DNA from: Siphonodentalium dalli
Taxonomy: Eukaryota > Mollusca > Scaphopoda > Gadilida > Siphonodentaliidae
Reading direction: 5' to 3'
DNA: 64,000 nucleotides
NCBI GenBank assembly: GCA_032622095.1
Contig: CP136066.1
Location: 192,130,816 to 192,194,815, forward strand
The notes below the pieces were generated by a model. It searched no databases. It worked only from the letters and a program-made list of their open reading frames with translations, and had not been told where the DNA came from. This document shows, one piece after another, positions 1-11,559 of this stretch (positions within the stretch are counted from its first letter, which is position 1; each line of letters opens with the position of its first letter). The position numbers and the translations under genes are program-made.

Positions 1-720
1 TAAATGGGCTGTATTAGACCAACTGCCCAATCTTGGGGAAATAATCCGCTATTTAGGATCAGGTTGAAAAGACGAACGTATATGGGCATCATCTCATTTA
101 CTGAAGTCTTAATATATTCGTTAATTATTTGATCAGTACCTCCGGCCTTGCAATTTTTCAGCTTCCCTATGGCACTATAAATTTCTTCCTCGGGTATGGG
201 GTTATTTAAATATGACTCGTCGAACTCCATATCTACAACATCACACATATCAGAGTCGTCTATTTTATCATTTAGCGTCTTAAAATATTCTCCAAAGGTT
301 TCAATATTTATTTTTGTTTTCCTATTTTTGGGCTGCTTATCAGCGCACATTGAGTCGAGTTTGTCCCAGAAAGACTTCCCCGAATTCTTACATAGTTCCC
401 TGAGCTCGGCTATTTCAGACTCACGTGATTGTTTGATTTTTTGTATCCATCACTTGTCTGTATTTTACACTGGCGTCTTTCAAAATTGCCTTGTTATAAT
501 CAGATTTGTTCAAATCGTATTGATGCTTGATACCATTGAAGTAATTTCTTGCTTCTCGACATTCGACAAGATTTGTTCTGGTGCACCTTTTCCCGCTTAT
601 TAGATTTCGGCCGATAGGTTCCCAGTGTGCGATTGGCCGCTGACTTCAATGAACGTACTACATGTCCACAAAGTTCGTCGACATCTGACCTGGGTGACAT
701 TGGCGTCCCTCTATAAAGTC
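1..720 (-). pseudogene. Fragment of family A non-LTR retrotransposon (endonuclease-RT linker and RT start)
   Basis: The minus strand encodes pieces of the region between endonuclease and reverse transcriptase of the element at 30.2-34.8 kb. Positions 500-700 read a stretch with RTLGTYRPK, matching RTLGTYKPQ in the longer copy. Positions 120-200 read IPEEEIYSAIGKLKNCKAGG, matching the pre-RT motif EEIFSVVSKLKNGKAVGADQ there. The frame is interrupted several times, and the coding order shows that the RT lies to the left, outside the window. This is a decayed copy. The relationship is seen directly by comparing the two loci; the RT clade is not assigned. Confidence 0.8.
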
Positions 721-863
721 TTTAGCCGTCTTTGCTAATACAGTATATTGCCATCTTGGAATTCTTCTCTAATGGCAAATTCACTCATTTTGACGAAGAG
801 AAATGCCTCCTCTCACGTACACCAGATAATATAACATACATTTCCAAAATGTGCCAAACCAAA

Positions 864-920
864 GTGATATGTTATGGTGTACCGGAGGTGTGGTACCTCC
901 GGTACACCATAACATATCAC
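864..920. repeat. Perfect 26-bp hairpin
   Basis: The arms 864-889 and 895-920 are exact reverse complements around a 5-base loop. No coding potential is visible. It may be the core of a small foldback element: related short motifs with 'gtacacca' sit on both sides at 816-823 and 978-985. Confidence 0.85.
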
Positions 921-2160
921 CGAACTACTGAACTATACAGTTTTTGGTATGTGGGAAGAAATAATGCCTCCTGTTATGTACACCAAATAACATAGCACAC
1001 AATAGTCCATTCTTCAGAACAATATTTTAGTTATTTTGTCAAACCTAAAAGGAAAACCACACATCCTACACACCAACACAGTATGCGTATAATACATGTA
1101 CGGAGCTATTTGGTATGTGGATGCTTTGCATTATAATTTTTTACATTGTTGTTTTTCAGCAATTTGTTAGAGCAAAGCGTGCCTCTCGCTCTAAACTGTA
1201 AATAAAGCTCACGATTGTCCAAAATTAATAGCAATCGGAGTCCAAAACACATCTGACACGTTGCCTTTCATCAGCATAAATAAGTACCCACGTTTCTGCA
1301 GATTTCGGTGCTCGCGCGTGAAAATAGTGAGCACCTTCTCACATAATCTATGTGTGGTTGACTGCCGACGTAAACACTGTTAATCTAATTGATCGGCGAA
1401 GGTCGAGGATGTTCGTAGATTTTCAAAATTTACGCGATGGGCCCCCTGCGCGGGGGAAACCAGATTAATATAAACAAATACATTTGGAAAATCATAAATA
1501 TAAGTTAACACATTCTTTACTAAATACTCGTCCCTTAAAAATGTAGGAAATATATATGTGGAATATGATTATGTATAGTGCTCCTCTACTGTGGTTAGCA
1601 TTTTGGTTACTGCAGGAATATAATTTAATTTACAGTTAAACGTATATTTTATTTACGTAAGCAATACGTCATCGCCGCTATATGGACACGGTATCTTTCA
1701 ATTCTAACATAAAGCATCATCAGATTTTGATGCCGTGTGCAATCGACAATTATATTCACAAACGACGATATCAAATCAATAGATAATATACTATTTAGTA
1801 CCGTATGATTACCATTTCAGTGTACTCTACTTAATGAATAGATGATGGCTTGGAGTTTATGTAATTCCCGACGCGAATGGAATAATGTGAGAATATTTAA
1901 CATTTTTGTATCCGATTTAGGAATTTCTCCTCACATGTTCTAAGATAAATATAGTTATGGAACGTGTGTTTAGATCAAATTATGTTTTGTGTGGCTTTCA
2001 CTTTAATGTACGTGACGATACAATGGCCACGGGAAGCATTCTTGCAGTTAAATACTCCTCGGGGATTGACATAACAAGTCGTTCTGCTTTGGAGATATAA
2101 GTCATTAATCCACGATCCGGCTTCAAAAGATAATGCATCAAATAAGTACCGGCACTATAC
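921..2160. other. AT-rich stretch, no gene recognised
   Basis: No coding region, RNA gene or clear repeat was seen here. Short ORFs are random-like. Confidence 0.5.
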
Positions 2161-2164
2161 TAAC

Positions 2165-2715
2165 ACGCCATTTGACATTATGATCCACGTTCAGAAAATA
2201 CGAACATCCAATCATAAATTGGGTATTGAGACCGGTAGGTGGAGAAAACGGAAAAGCAAACATAAAACAAATAGCAAAGACAGTTCTTGCTCGCTTTGCA
2301 ACGCACTGATATGTGATGAATTTCATTTTATATTAATGTGTCCGCAACTCAAAGATTCGCGCGAGAAAAATTTGTTCCGAAGTCATGTAATGACGCACCG
2401 TCGAGAGAACTTTTATTCGAAATTCTTAGCTCAACCAGTCCTGAGATATTGAACAATTTGGCAATTTTTATTAAACTAGGTTTGAAACATTTCCTATAAT
2501 CAGGGCACACTATTGAATATGTTAGGTGCATATGTTATTTAATGTTACATTTTTGTTTAGTCCACTGAATTGCATGTATCTGTACGATGTTACAGTTTAA
2601 TATTGAATATGTAATATTTGTTTTGTAATGTTTCTGTGAACCGCTAATTATCGTTCTATGTGTAAATAATTGTCTCATGTCGCATGTAAAAATGGCTGAG
2701 AATAAAGCATTCATT
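2165..2715 (+). pseudogene. 3' end of a family A non-LTR retrotransposon (zinc motif, 3' UTR, poly(A) signal)
   Basis: Positions 2180-2452 encode a peptide with KIRTSNHKLGIETGRW followed by CSLCNALICDEFHFILMCP. This parallels KFRTANHRLPVEQCRW and CPLCGENVCDEYHFVILC in the C-terminus of the longer minus-strand copy at 30.7 kb. The CxxC...HxxxxC pattern is the zinc-binding tail found after RT in many non-LTR elements. The 3' UTR follows and ends with AATAAA at 2701-2706 and a short ATTC-type repeat, as in the other copy. It is 5' truncated, the usual fate of non-LTR insertions. Confidence 0.8.
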
Positions 2716-2719
2716 CACA

Positions 2720-3453
2720 TGCACAATTGAACTCCCCGCAGAACGTCGACATCGTCCAATAAATAATGAATGCTGACAAGGGACCATAATCTCTGATGCT
2801 ATTCACATTAGAATCAACATGTTAAAGGAAAACGATTAATATTAAATGGAAGGGCGTGTGCTTTTCCGCGACGAAAGATAACTATATAAACAGAAAGGTC
2901 TGCTTTCTGCATTAAATTCATCATTTAACATGCCATTCTACTTGTTTCCATCTATCCGGATTGCTTCTGTTTGAACATTTTGAGTTTCATTGAACCATCC
3001 GATTTGGCGACTTGTGGGAACTTACTTCGGTTTGGAGATTACTTTGTTCAGAATAACGAAGAACACCTTCAACAGAAACATGTTGAGTTGAGAGATTGAT
3101 CAAGATTAATGTGTGTGACATTTTCATCGTTATTCAATCAAGCGAATGCGTGAGATGGAACGTAATGACAGAAAAGAGTTAACGACGAAGAAAGACTTCA
3201 ACTTAGAAAACATTCCCGCCTACATAGAATATAATGTTTATAAAATGCTGTGCTAATGCTAACTAAATCATGCAAAAATCAGAAAGGGGAAGTATAGGAT
3301 GTACACCATGCAAATAGAAGGACTGAAACCAATTTTGAATTGAACGATCGTTCATGTACGTGACATCTTCGTCGCAACAGTTATCCCACCCAGCGGATTA
3401 GTTTAAACAATATTTTGGTTCGGACAACAATCCATTTAAGGCGGATTCTGGAA
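2720..3453 (+). other. Upstream region of the GPCR exon
   Basis: Unique-looking sequence between a retrotransposon 3' end and the GPCR start. It may hold 5' UTR or promoter, but nothing beyond the TATA match at 2883 can be supported. Confidence 0.4.
2883..2889 (+). promoter_or_regulatory. Possible TATA box upstream of the GPCR exon
   Basis: TATATAA lies about 570 bases before the GPCR start codon. It is a sequence match only; in AT-rich DNA such matches are common, so support is weak. Confidence 0.2.
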
Positions 3454-4212
3454 ATGGACCCTAATTCTTCTCAGAACGTGGTATTCTGGACCCTAAATGG
3501 GTATGGACCAACAGCGGCGGATCTTGTAATCGCCGCAATCGAAATCGTGTTTGCACTTACGATTATATTCCTCAACTCAATCGTCCTCGACACACTCAGG
3601 AAAAATAAACACGTGCTCCAGGCAGCTGATCTATTCATAGCTAGCATCGCGCTGGCAGATCACCTTCATGGAGTAATTTTGCTTTATCACGTGACGTACA
3701 ACATCGTCAACTTCCAAGATTTAACGGAGTGCAGGTTCCGGTACGGATTGATCCATACCTCTGGAACAAGTTCTGTCCTTAACCTCGTTTCATTGACCTT
3801 TGACCGCTACGTTAAGATCACGCTGCCTTTCAAATACAACAGCATATTCCACAAGACATCAAACCTATGCCTGATCGCGGGGATATGGATCATGTCTGTA
3901 ATTATTGGTCAGCTCCCAACAATGGGATGGAACGTGGACCCACCGAATGACGTCTTATGGCCTTGCACATTTATCGGTGTCCATAGCAACGAGTATTTGA
4001 CACTGCTTGTCGCCTTGTTCCTGTTTCATTCTTTCATCATGATCGTCGTGTATCTTCATATTTTCAAGGTCGTGTGGTCACACGCAAACGCAATGAAGGC
4101 GCAGCGTCACGTGGGACGGAATTTGAAGTTCGACAGAAATACATGGAGATTAACTACAACAATCTGCCTCATCGCCGGAGTTTACTTCCTCGCATGGATT
4201 CCAACAGGTTAG
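3454..4212 (+). CDS. Rhodopsin-family (class A) G-protein-coupled receptor, TM1-TM6, cut short in TM6
   Basis: From the ATG at 3454 the ORF gives 252 residues of a class A GPCR. An extracellular N-terminus with an NSS glycosylation site (residues 4-6) precedes TM1 (about 22-46, with N41). TM2 (57-81) carries LAD (67-69), matching the conserved Asp 2.50. C93 and C171 are placed to form the loop disulphide. TM3 ends in DRY (117-119), TM4 has W145, TM5 has Y200, and TM6 ends LAWIP (246-250), a CWxP variant. The frame then meets TAG at 4210, so TM7 with NPxxY is missing; class A receptors normally need it. CAG|GTTAGG at 4205-4213 could be a splice donor with TM7 on a later exon, or the gene may be a truncated pseudogene. 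The ligand cannot be predicted. The upstream in-frame TTG at 3415 is not a credible start. Confidence 0.8.
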   Translation: MDPNSSQNVVFWTLNGYGPTAADLVIAAIEIVFALTIIFLNSIVLDTLRKNKHVLQAADLFIASIALADHLHGVILLYHVTYNIVNFQDLTECRFRYGLIHTSGTSSVLNLVSLTFDRYVKITLPFKYNSIFHKTSNLCLIAGIWIMSVIIGQLPTMGWNVDPPNDVLWPCTFIGVHSNEYLTLLVALFLFHSFIMIVVYLHIFKVVWSHANAMKAQRHVGRNLKFDRNTWRLTTTICLIAGVYFLAWIPTG

Positions 4213-4225
4213 GAGTGATTAGACT

Positions 4226-4324
4226 AGTCCGTTGCGTTGTATCCGTTTTGTGCTGGCGCGTTACGTTGAAATTAGTATTAAAGAGCTGTTTCGCAAATCC
4301 CAGTTTAGAAAATCGTCGTCGTAA
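4226..4324 (+). pseudogene. Possible out-of-frame GPCR TM7/helix-8 remnant
   Basis: Just after the GPCR stop, in the +1 frame, a short open stretch reads like a receptor C-tail: RYVEISIKELFRKSQFRK, then TAA at 4322. Hydrophobic residues followed by a basic amphipathic segment resemble the TM7-helix 8 junction of class A receptors, but NPxxY is absent. If real, the gene lost TM6-TM7 sequence by deletion and frameshift. Chance similarity is quite possible. Confidence 0.25.
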
Positions 4325-4329
4325 AAATT

Positions 4330-5170
4330 ATGTCGGGCCAAAACTAGAGAGGTTTCGCAAACTCACCGTTGGCGGTTACGAATTATAGATCTAGATAATC
4401 ATCGCAAAATGTATTCGTTTCGTAAAACGACGACTACTTTCCTAATCGTGCGCAGCGAGATGTTCACATCACACGATATACCATACTAAGCACACCGTTC
4501 CCAACAATTTTCTATTATATTCGGCCATTTGATAATAGTTTCTGTACGGTTAAAAATAATTTGTTGGTACAAACCGAATAAGTTTAAACTAAATGTTGTT
4601 AGTGGCTTCACGGTTAGTAGTCCAGACACATTAGGGTTCACTGGGGCAAAAATCGGGGAAAGCTGATGTTTTTTCCGGTATTACTAAGAAGATATTTATG
4701 GACAATATGGCCAAAGTCCCCTAGAATCCGAGTTGAGCTTTTTGAGATAACGTGATTTTTCGTAATGATGCAAATTCTTACGAAATTCCATCAGACCATA
4801 TGCGAATGCAGTCACGTGCAGGCTAATTTACGGACTCAATCTTCACACATACCCGTCCATCGTGGAGCAGGTGTCGCTAGATATTTGTAAGTAATGCTAG
4901 AGCTTACTAACAGTCGATATTCCATAATTGTGATGACATTTATTGCCGAAGAGAGCATATACATCGCATGATGATTCAAAATGTTCTTAATAAAAGAGGG
5001 CGAGTAAAGATATTCAGACGACAATGAGTTAAGACATGAAACATTATACTAGAACAGTGATTAATTCAGAAACAGTAAGCGATAAGATATATCGAACGAT
5101 CGCCATCCTTAAGATTTTATAGCCGGATACTCAACACTACCCCCTAAAACGTACGCCATGGCTTCGAGTT
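4330..5170. other. Non-coding stretch after the GPCR exon
   Basis: No gene or repeat recognised. If the GPCR is spliced, this could be intron. Confidence 0.4.
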
Positions 5171-5175
5171 AGTCT

Positions 5176-6430
5176 AGGCAAATATGGACATAGGTGTCGC
5201 CTCGAGGGGGAATTTATGCGACCTATATTTTTGGTTAGCATGAACACTTAGCTTTCGGAATCCGTATGTTGGATTTTGTCAGATAGGCGGACTTTTTTCG
5301 CACCACGTGGTTTTATTGAGGCACCGGGTGATAAACTCGGTCATTTTTTAAATAAAGCCGACATATTTCGCAGAGTATATTCACACCTTTTGAGAAGAGA
5401 TATTCGTCCAATTTTGAAACCTGTGAATAGGACGATAACCAGAGTAAGGTAATACATGTAACCATTGAATCTCGGAATGACGTCATGTGACGTCAAATAT
5501 TTGTTAAGGTGAGAAGAACATGACGATTCACGCAAAGCGTTGTCTTTCGTTTCTTATAAAATCAGAAGTAATTATGCCCAATTAGTTTATACCATGGGAA
5601 AATACTGCCAATTAGCTACGTTCTAATGTATCATTTATCGCTGTTCGTCGCATTATTTGTTATCAAAGGCAGAAAAATGAACCCTCCCCCATAACATAAA
5701 GCTGAGAGGCGTAAGGCTGTTGTGTAAGGCACACACGATTATGTGCCAATTTGCGAAATTAACACAACGGCCGTTGATCGAGTGCTAAGGTATTGTCTAA
5801 TATATATGTTTCGATCGAGACAGTCAAGCATTAATGTAACAATATTACATAATGTACATCCTGACTCAATTTTCCAATAAATTTTAGATTGTTTCCCCAA
5901 AACGATCATCTAAAGTACATTTTGTCATCTTCCGGGAGGCAAAATGAAAATAATATATTAAGGGTTGATAATTAGTATATACGGTCATTTCGTTCCGTCT
6001 TGGTTTAAAAACTGGCATAATAACTCAAGATGGCTGCCAATATAGGTGGGAATTGTGAAATTTGTAAGATCGCACGATTACTTGCCAAAATAGCTTAACT
6101 AACAGAACGCGGTTGATAAACTGCTACACTGTTGTGTAATATATATCCCGATCCATCTACTAGAACATTTAAGTGAAACCAGTACACAAAGCACCTCCTG
6201 GCCCCAATTTTTTATTAAATTTAATTAGTTTAGTCCAATCTAATCGGAAACTTATTTTTGTCATCTTCTCGAAATGCATAAAGACAATAATGTAGCGTGA
6301 GTGGATATAATTTGTATGTGCGATAATTTCAGGCATCGGCGGTTACTACATTATATATTAACCCCAAGAAGGCTGTCAATACAATCGCCGGTATATGAAT
6401 GGAAATTGTAAAATCTGTCATATCGCAATT
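5176..6430 (-). repeat. Left arm of a large inverted pair of modular repeats
   Basis: Read on the minus strand, this stretch matches 10130-11405 read on the plus strand, in the same module order. Shared landmarks include the segment at 5190-5215 against 11378-11402 ('gacataggtgtcgcctcgag'), the 'cacaacggccgttg' region (5763-5776 against 10799-10812), and 'ggcagccatcttg'-type motifs. Within each arm, blocks of roughly 370 bases recur. There is no coding potential. The layout resembles foldback or Galileo-type DNA transposons with long, internally repetitive terminal inverted repeats; this is inference. Confidence 0.7.
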
Positions 6431-6439
6431 AACACCACC

Positions 6440-7119
6440 ATCACAATGCAATGTCTTATAAAACCAATAGTCCTATTATATTCATATCATTTTGCAATAC
6501 TAGGACGTAACAGTGGTCAGTTCTATTAAAATGACAACCAGATTGGTACCAATGAGTGAGAGGATCGACATATTTTGCATTCATTCGCACTCAAGTAAGA
6601 TTTGTTCTTAGAAATCTGTGGCATGTCGTGCAAATTATTTCACAATAAACATGGTTGATTTAAGGCAGATGGCTTTCCGTGACTATCTTTGCGAAACGAA
6701 TAATGGAATTATGTAGGTTATATTAAATCTAACACGACATTTATGCACACTTGGCGCTCTCTATGGTTATATGTAGCAAATGCGACAGAATTAACCAACT
6801 AACCAATTCGGACATACATCTCATCAAATAACTCATGTTGATACCAATCGTTAGTTATCTTCTATCAACGAGGCGTGGTTACAAGAACGGAGCTACTTGT
6901 ACATTGGGTCTCATGTATACCGTTCTAAAAGTAAGTATAAATGGATCTCATTGACCAATAGCAATTGCTGCCCAGTCCGCAAGAGGACATATCCAGCAAA
7001 TTATCAAACCGTCATATCATACAGGTTCGTTCAGTTTCATCATCACGCAATAGACTCGTTGACTTTTGTATTCTGACATTTACGATTATTTTCCATGGCA
7101 CATATTTCGCCATAAGGAG
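6440..7119. other. Non-coding interior between modular inverted repeats
   Basis: No gene recognised. A TATAAAT lies near 6938 and a CCAAT near 6955, upstream of the small ORF at 7120, in an order that does not form a standard promoter. Confidence 0.35.
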
Positions 7120-7368
7120 ATGGAAACCTGGTTGATTTTCCTCTTGTTATTTGTCAGCTCCTTAACGGTTGGGAGGTATTTGCTTGTACTAGCAGTAGAT
7201 ACGTTGCAAAGCAAAGTCAAGGCTCTAAGCGACATTTCCAACAACGAAAACCCCAGAAATGTGGTAAATCACATAAAACTGTCAAACTATGTTCCTATAT
7301 ATTTCGATTGTATGTTACTGGAGTCTCGTGTCAGCCCATTTGCACTCGTGATTCCCAGAAGTGACTGA
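7120..7368 (+). CDS. Hypothetical small protein with signal-peptide-like N-terminus
   Basis: From ATG 7120 the ORF encodes 82 residues. The first 18 or so (starting METWLIFLLLFVSSL) look like a signal peptide or signal anchor, and a second hydrophobic run follows near residues 20-25. There is one Cys. No family was recognised. The second half (from 7231) lies in a 380-bp unit that is duplicated directly downstream; the downstream copy lacks the hydrophobic start. It could be an exon of a secreted protein or chance. Confidence 0.25.
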   Translation: METWLIFLLLFVSSLTVGRYLLVLAVDTLQSKVKALSDISNNENPRNVVNHIKLSNYVPIYFDCMLLESRVSPFALVIPRSD

Positions 7369-7989
7369 ACAATTGCTTGTGAGATGAGGTACCCGAGATA
7401 TGGACAGTTATCCCATGCTAGATGAACAGTCATATTACCCATATCTTTCTATGCTGATGAGTAGGCAGTATTACTTCTGGAAGGCTGATCATTAAGAGAA
7501 CAGCATATAGATCGGAGTATTGGCATGGAGTTTTACCATAAAGACCGATACATTTTGGACTTGGTATCCCAGTGTAAGTTTGAGCTCATTATGACATCTA
7601 AATGAAAAGCGACATTTCCAACAAAGAAAACCCCAGCGATGTGGTAAATCACATAAAACTGTCAAACTATGTTTCTATATATTTCGATTGTATGTTACTG
7701 GAGTCTCGTGTCAGCCCATTTGCACTCGTGATTTCCAGAAGTGACTGAACAATTGCTTGTTAGATGAGGTACCCGATATATGGACAGTATCCCTTGCTAG
7801 ATGAACAGTCATATTACCCTTATCTTTCTATGCTGATGAGTAGACAGAATTACTTCTGGAAGGCTGTTCATTACGAAAACGGCATATAGATCGGAGTATT
7901 GGCATGGAGTTTTATCATAAAGACTGATACATTTTGGACTTGGTATTCCAGTGTAAGTTTGAGCTCATTATGACATATAAATGAAAAGG
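7231..7989 (+). repeat. Tandem duplication of a 380-bp unit
   Basis: Units 7231-7610 and 7611-7989 are nearly identical over their whole length, with a handful of substitutions and a small indel. The junction 'aaaagc|gacatttcca' marks the unit border. The duplication takes in the 3' half of the small ORF at 7120-7368. High identity suggests a recent event. Confidence 0.9.
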
Positions 7990-10125
7990 ACGACAATTGC
8001 AATTATTTGTATACATGCCATACACAGGTTGATACCAGGAAGCTTATAACAACTTTCTAGTTAAGTCCAAAAATAATGCGGTTATGGACCTGCTGATGCC
8101 AACAGGTCGATGTCTGAAAACAAACCATATTTTGATTATGGCCGTTCATTATTAAAGCATTATAATTCCACACACCCGGCATTATCTAACGCCAGATGTG
8201 TTACAGTTAAATTCAAATGCATCTATAGTTATCCCACTATGGGTGACGTGAGTGGACCGTGTGTAGTGCGTATCCTGATTGTATTGTGGTAGTGTTTGAT
8301 GTGCAAATGGTTAAAACGAAATGGGGATCACGAGTCTTGGTGGCAGAAATGACATATAGCAACAACTTCTGTGCAGACCAGAATCTGAACTATGATAACT
8401 CATCCTTAACAACTCAGAGCGAAAAACGGCGGTTCTTCGCTTAGAGGATTCGTCACCGAGATATGTAACTGAAGATAACGTAGATGAAAATTTCGATTTT
8501 AACACAAAACACATCTTTTCACACTACTTAAGCACACATTTCTTTATTCTGCTGTTACAACACACATGTATACTATTAAATCTAAATTGAACCCTTTGGC
8601 TATAACTTTCTCTTGGCCCTTTGCTAGCTATCCAAATTACTTTCTAAATTTGTAATAGCCCAACATCAGGTTACGATTATTTTCTCCCATTTGTTAACTG
8701 TGGTGACGGTGTTTCTGCTGTGATTTTAATATAGTTACATTTTGGACCTTTTTGCAGTACACCCCATCGCCGTTCTCAATGGGTATACACAGCCTATTTG
8801 TGATTTGGACCTTTAAACACTTTCCGCCGTCAGGCTACCAATTACTTCTATATTTTAGTTGACACTACAGTAGAGATCTTGTATCATACTCCACAATATG
8901 TATTCAGGACATGTCATCGCCTGCTTGCATACCAGTGGTTTTAGGAACCTACCCTCAGTCGAGTGACATTCCTTGCAACCCTTGAATAATCTCACAACAT
9001 ATAGCAACAACTTCTGTGCAGACCAGCATCTGAACTATGCTCACTCATCCATAATAACTACGAGCGAAATCAGTAACCGGACACGATAGCCGTAGATTAG
9101 TATGTACTGAACAGCTTGTGGGGAATACATGCATATGTCTTTGTACAATCGGGACGATATGGGGACGAGGAATTATTCGCCATATTGTTTTCCGCCGGTG
9201 TTGCCTGTAAATACGAATATTGAATACAGCCCAATAGATACATTAATTACATGGGTTTTACGTTTCAAACACCAATAGTACTTGCAACAGCAGCAGGTAT
9301 CCTGGTCTGAATATGACCCGTTCAGATGTAACATAACGTAGACAAGTTTACTTTTCCACCAAGTTGGAAACAACATTTGATATTTCTGAAGGTTTTCGCG
9401 TTCATATTTTGCAAATATAGCGGTCATTCGATCTTGTTCAAAAGAAAATGCATAATTAAGATAGACACACATGAGGGATTCTCATTCTGGACACGACTAT
9501 ACTTATGTTTATCACTGATAAAATAATTTTTTTGGAAGAATCAAAATCTGAACTAATTTTATGCGACGAGCGCTATCTTTTTCTGAAACTCATCTTCTTT
9601 GTGTTATTGGACACTAGTCAACGAGAGCGGCGATGGTGATCTAGGGTCTGGAAGAATTCACTCTGTGTTATCACGGCCGTCTTCTGTGGGTCGAATTGTA
9701 CAGCAATTGTACATTGTATATATAACAGGTTAATGGAGGCACTGACTCAGAATCAAAATCATTGCTTCAAATGTGGTTGCTTCAGTGAGTGTGGACAACT
9801 TATCATTTCTTATCGAAGTGGTCGTGTATTTAACGGATGGCACAATGTGATGTTCCTTATCTCACATCTAGCTTTAAAATCGGTCCTAATTTTCGCCCAA
9901 TCAAGTCGGGGTGTCAACCCGCACCAACCTCGTCTAGCCCAGACTTCGATAATGGTATCCACGACATATCCACCTCATATGTACCATCATATCTGGTAGC
10001 ACTTGGAATAATATGTCCAATTTAAAATAGAATTGCGCATCATTATGTCCCGGAGTAACATGATACAATGAATATAATACTTTGGTCAGTGTGAGACATT
10101 AGATGGCGGCAATGACGGCGATAAA
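7990..10125. other. Mostly featureless interior of the modular inverted repeat structure
   Basis: No gene was recognised. An approximately 80-base segment at 8348-8430 recurs in direct orientation at 8998-9075, sharing the run 'agcaacaacttctgtgcaga', so part of this stretch is an old dispersed or duplicated repeat. Short ORFs here show no family features. Confidence 0.45.
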
Positions 10126-10129
10126 AATG

Positions 10130-11405
10130 AAACATGACATATTTCATCATTTATTCTGACCACCGTATTGGCAGCTATCTTGGGGTTAGAAACCAGTTTG
10201 TAATTCAAAAAACGATATTGAATTATCGTACACACCAAACATCTCCGCCACGGTACATTCAGCGCTTTGTTGCTTCCGAGAAGATGACAAAAATGTCTTT
10301 AGGTTATTTTTGGAAAACAATACCTAAATTTGATCAAAACTTTGTGGCAGGAGGTGCACTGTGTAATATTTTCACTTCATTGTGCGAGTTTGTAGATCGG
10401 AATATATACCTTAAACTATAGTTTAGCCGTTCGTCAACGACCGATGGGTTAGTTAAGCCATTTAGGCAAGTAATTGTGCGTTCTTACACATTTCCCAATT
10501 TCCACTATATTGCTGCTGCCATATTGGCAGCCATTTTGGGTTAGTACGTCATTTTTTAATCCAAAGCGGAATGAAATTGCCGTATACACCATTTATCTCC
10601 ACCCTTACTACATTCGTTATTTTTTCTTTTTGTTTTGCCTTTCAGAAAATAAAAAAAATGCGTTTTACATCATTTTTTGGGAAAAATTCTAAAATTTATT
10701 AAACTTTCGGTTCTGAGGGTACATTATATATTGTTTCTACATTAATGTTCGAGTTTGTAGACAGAAACTTATATATTATTACATTCTTTAGCAGAATTTC
10801 AACGGCCGTTGTGTTAATTAAGCCTATTGGCATGTAACCGTGAGTTATGTGTGTCTTATACCACATCATGGCGCATCTCAACTTTGGGGGAGGGTTGATA
10901 TTTCTGCCTCTGATAAAAAATAATGCGGCCTGCAGCAATAAGTTATATATCAAGATATAGCCAATTGGCAGAAGTTTCCCATGATATAAAACAATGCGGC
11001 ATACCCGTCTTAATTTCTTATTTAAAAGAAACGAAAGACAACGCTTTGCGTGAATCGTCATATTTGTCTCATCCAAAATATTATTTGACGTCATGACTGC
11101 AATTCCGAGATTCAATGGTTACATGTTTTACCCTACTCTGGTTATCGCCCCACTATCGGGTATCAAAATTGGACGAATACTTCTTCTCAAAATGAGTGAA
11201 CATACTCTGTCAAAAATGCCGGTTTTATTTTAAAAATGACCGATGTTTTCATCGGGTGCCTCAAGAAAACCTCGCGGTGCGAAAAAAGTCCGCCTACCTG
11301 TCAAATCCGACATACGGATTCCGAAAGTTTAGTATTTACGCTAACCAAAAATGTAGGTCTCATAAATTCCCTCTCGAGGCGACACCTATGTCCATATTTT
11401 CCTGG
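10130..11405 (+). repeat. Right arm of the large inverted pair of modular repeats
   Basis: Plus-strand counterpart of 5176-6430. Modules begin near 'ttggcagctatcttgg' (10170) and 'ttggcagccattttgg' (10525). The distal end near 11380-11405 matches the distal end of the left arm in reverse complement. The arms are clearly diverged from each other, so the structure is not recent. No transposase-like ORF lies between the arms. Confidence 0.7.
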
Positions 11406-11559
11406 CATAAGTGTCTGAAAGGCAAACATACCACATAATAGTCCTGACGTTTGGCGTAACAATTGTGTGCAAATGGCGATAACACTTTGAAGCTTGGCAC
11501 ATAGGTACCGTATACACTATTAATCATTCTCAGATGTGTAGACATCGCGGCATGTCCTT

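Noticed and set aside
3415-3453. GPCR start at TTG 3415
   Set aside because: TTG is not a usual animal start, and an in-frame ATG at 3454 begins a normal class A N-terminus.
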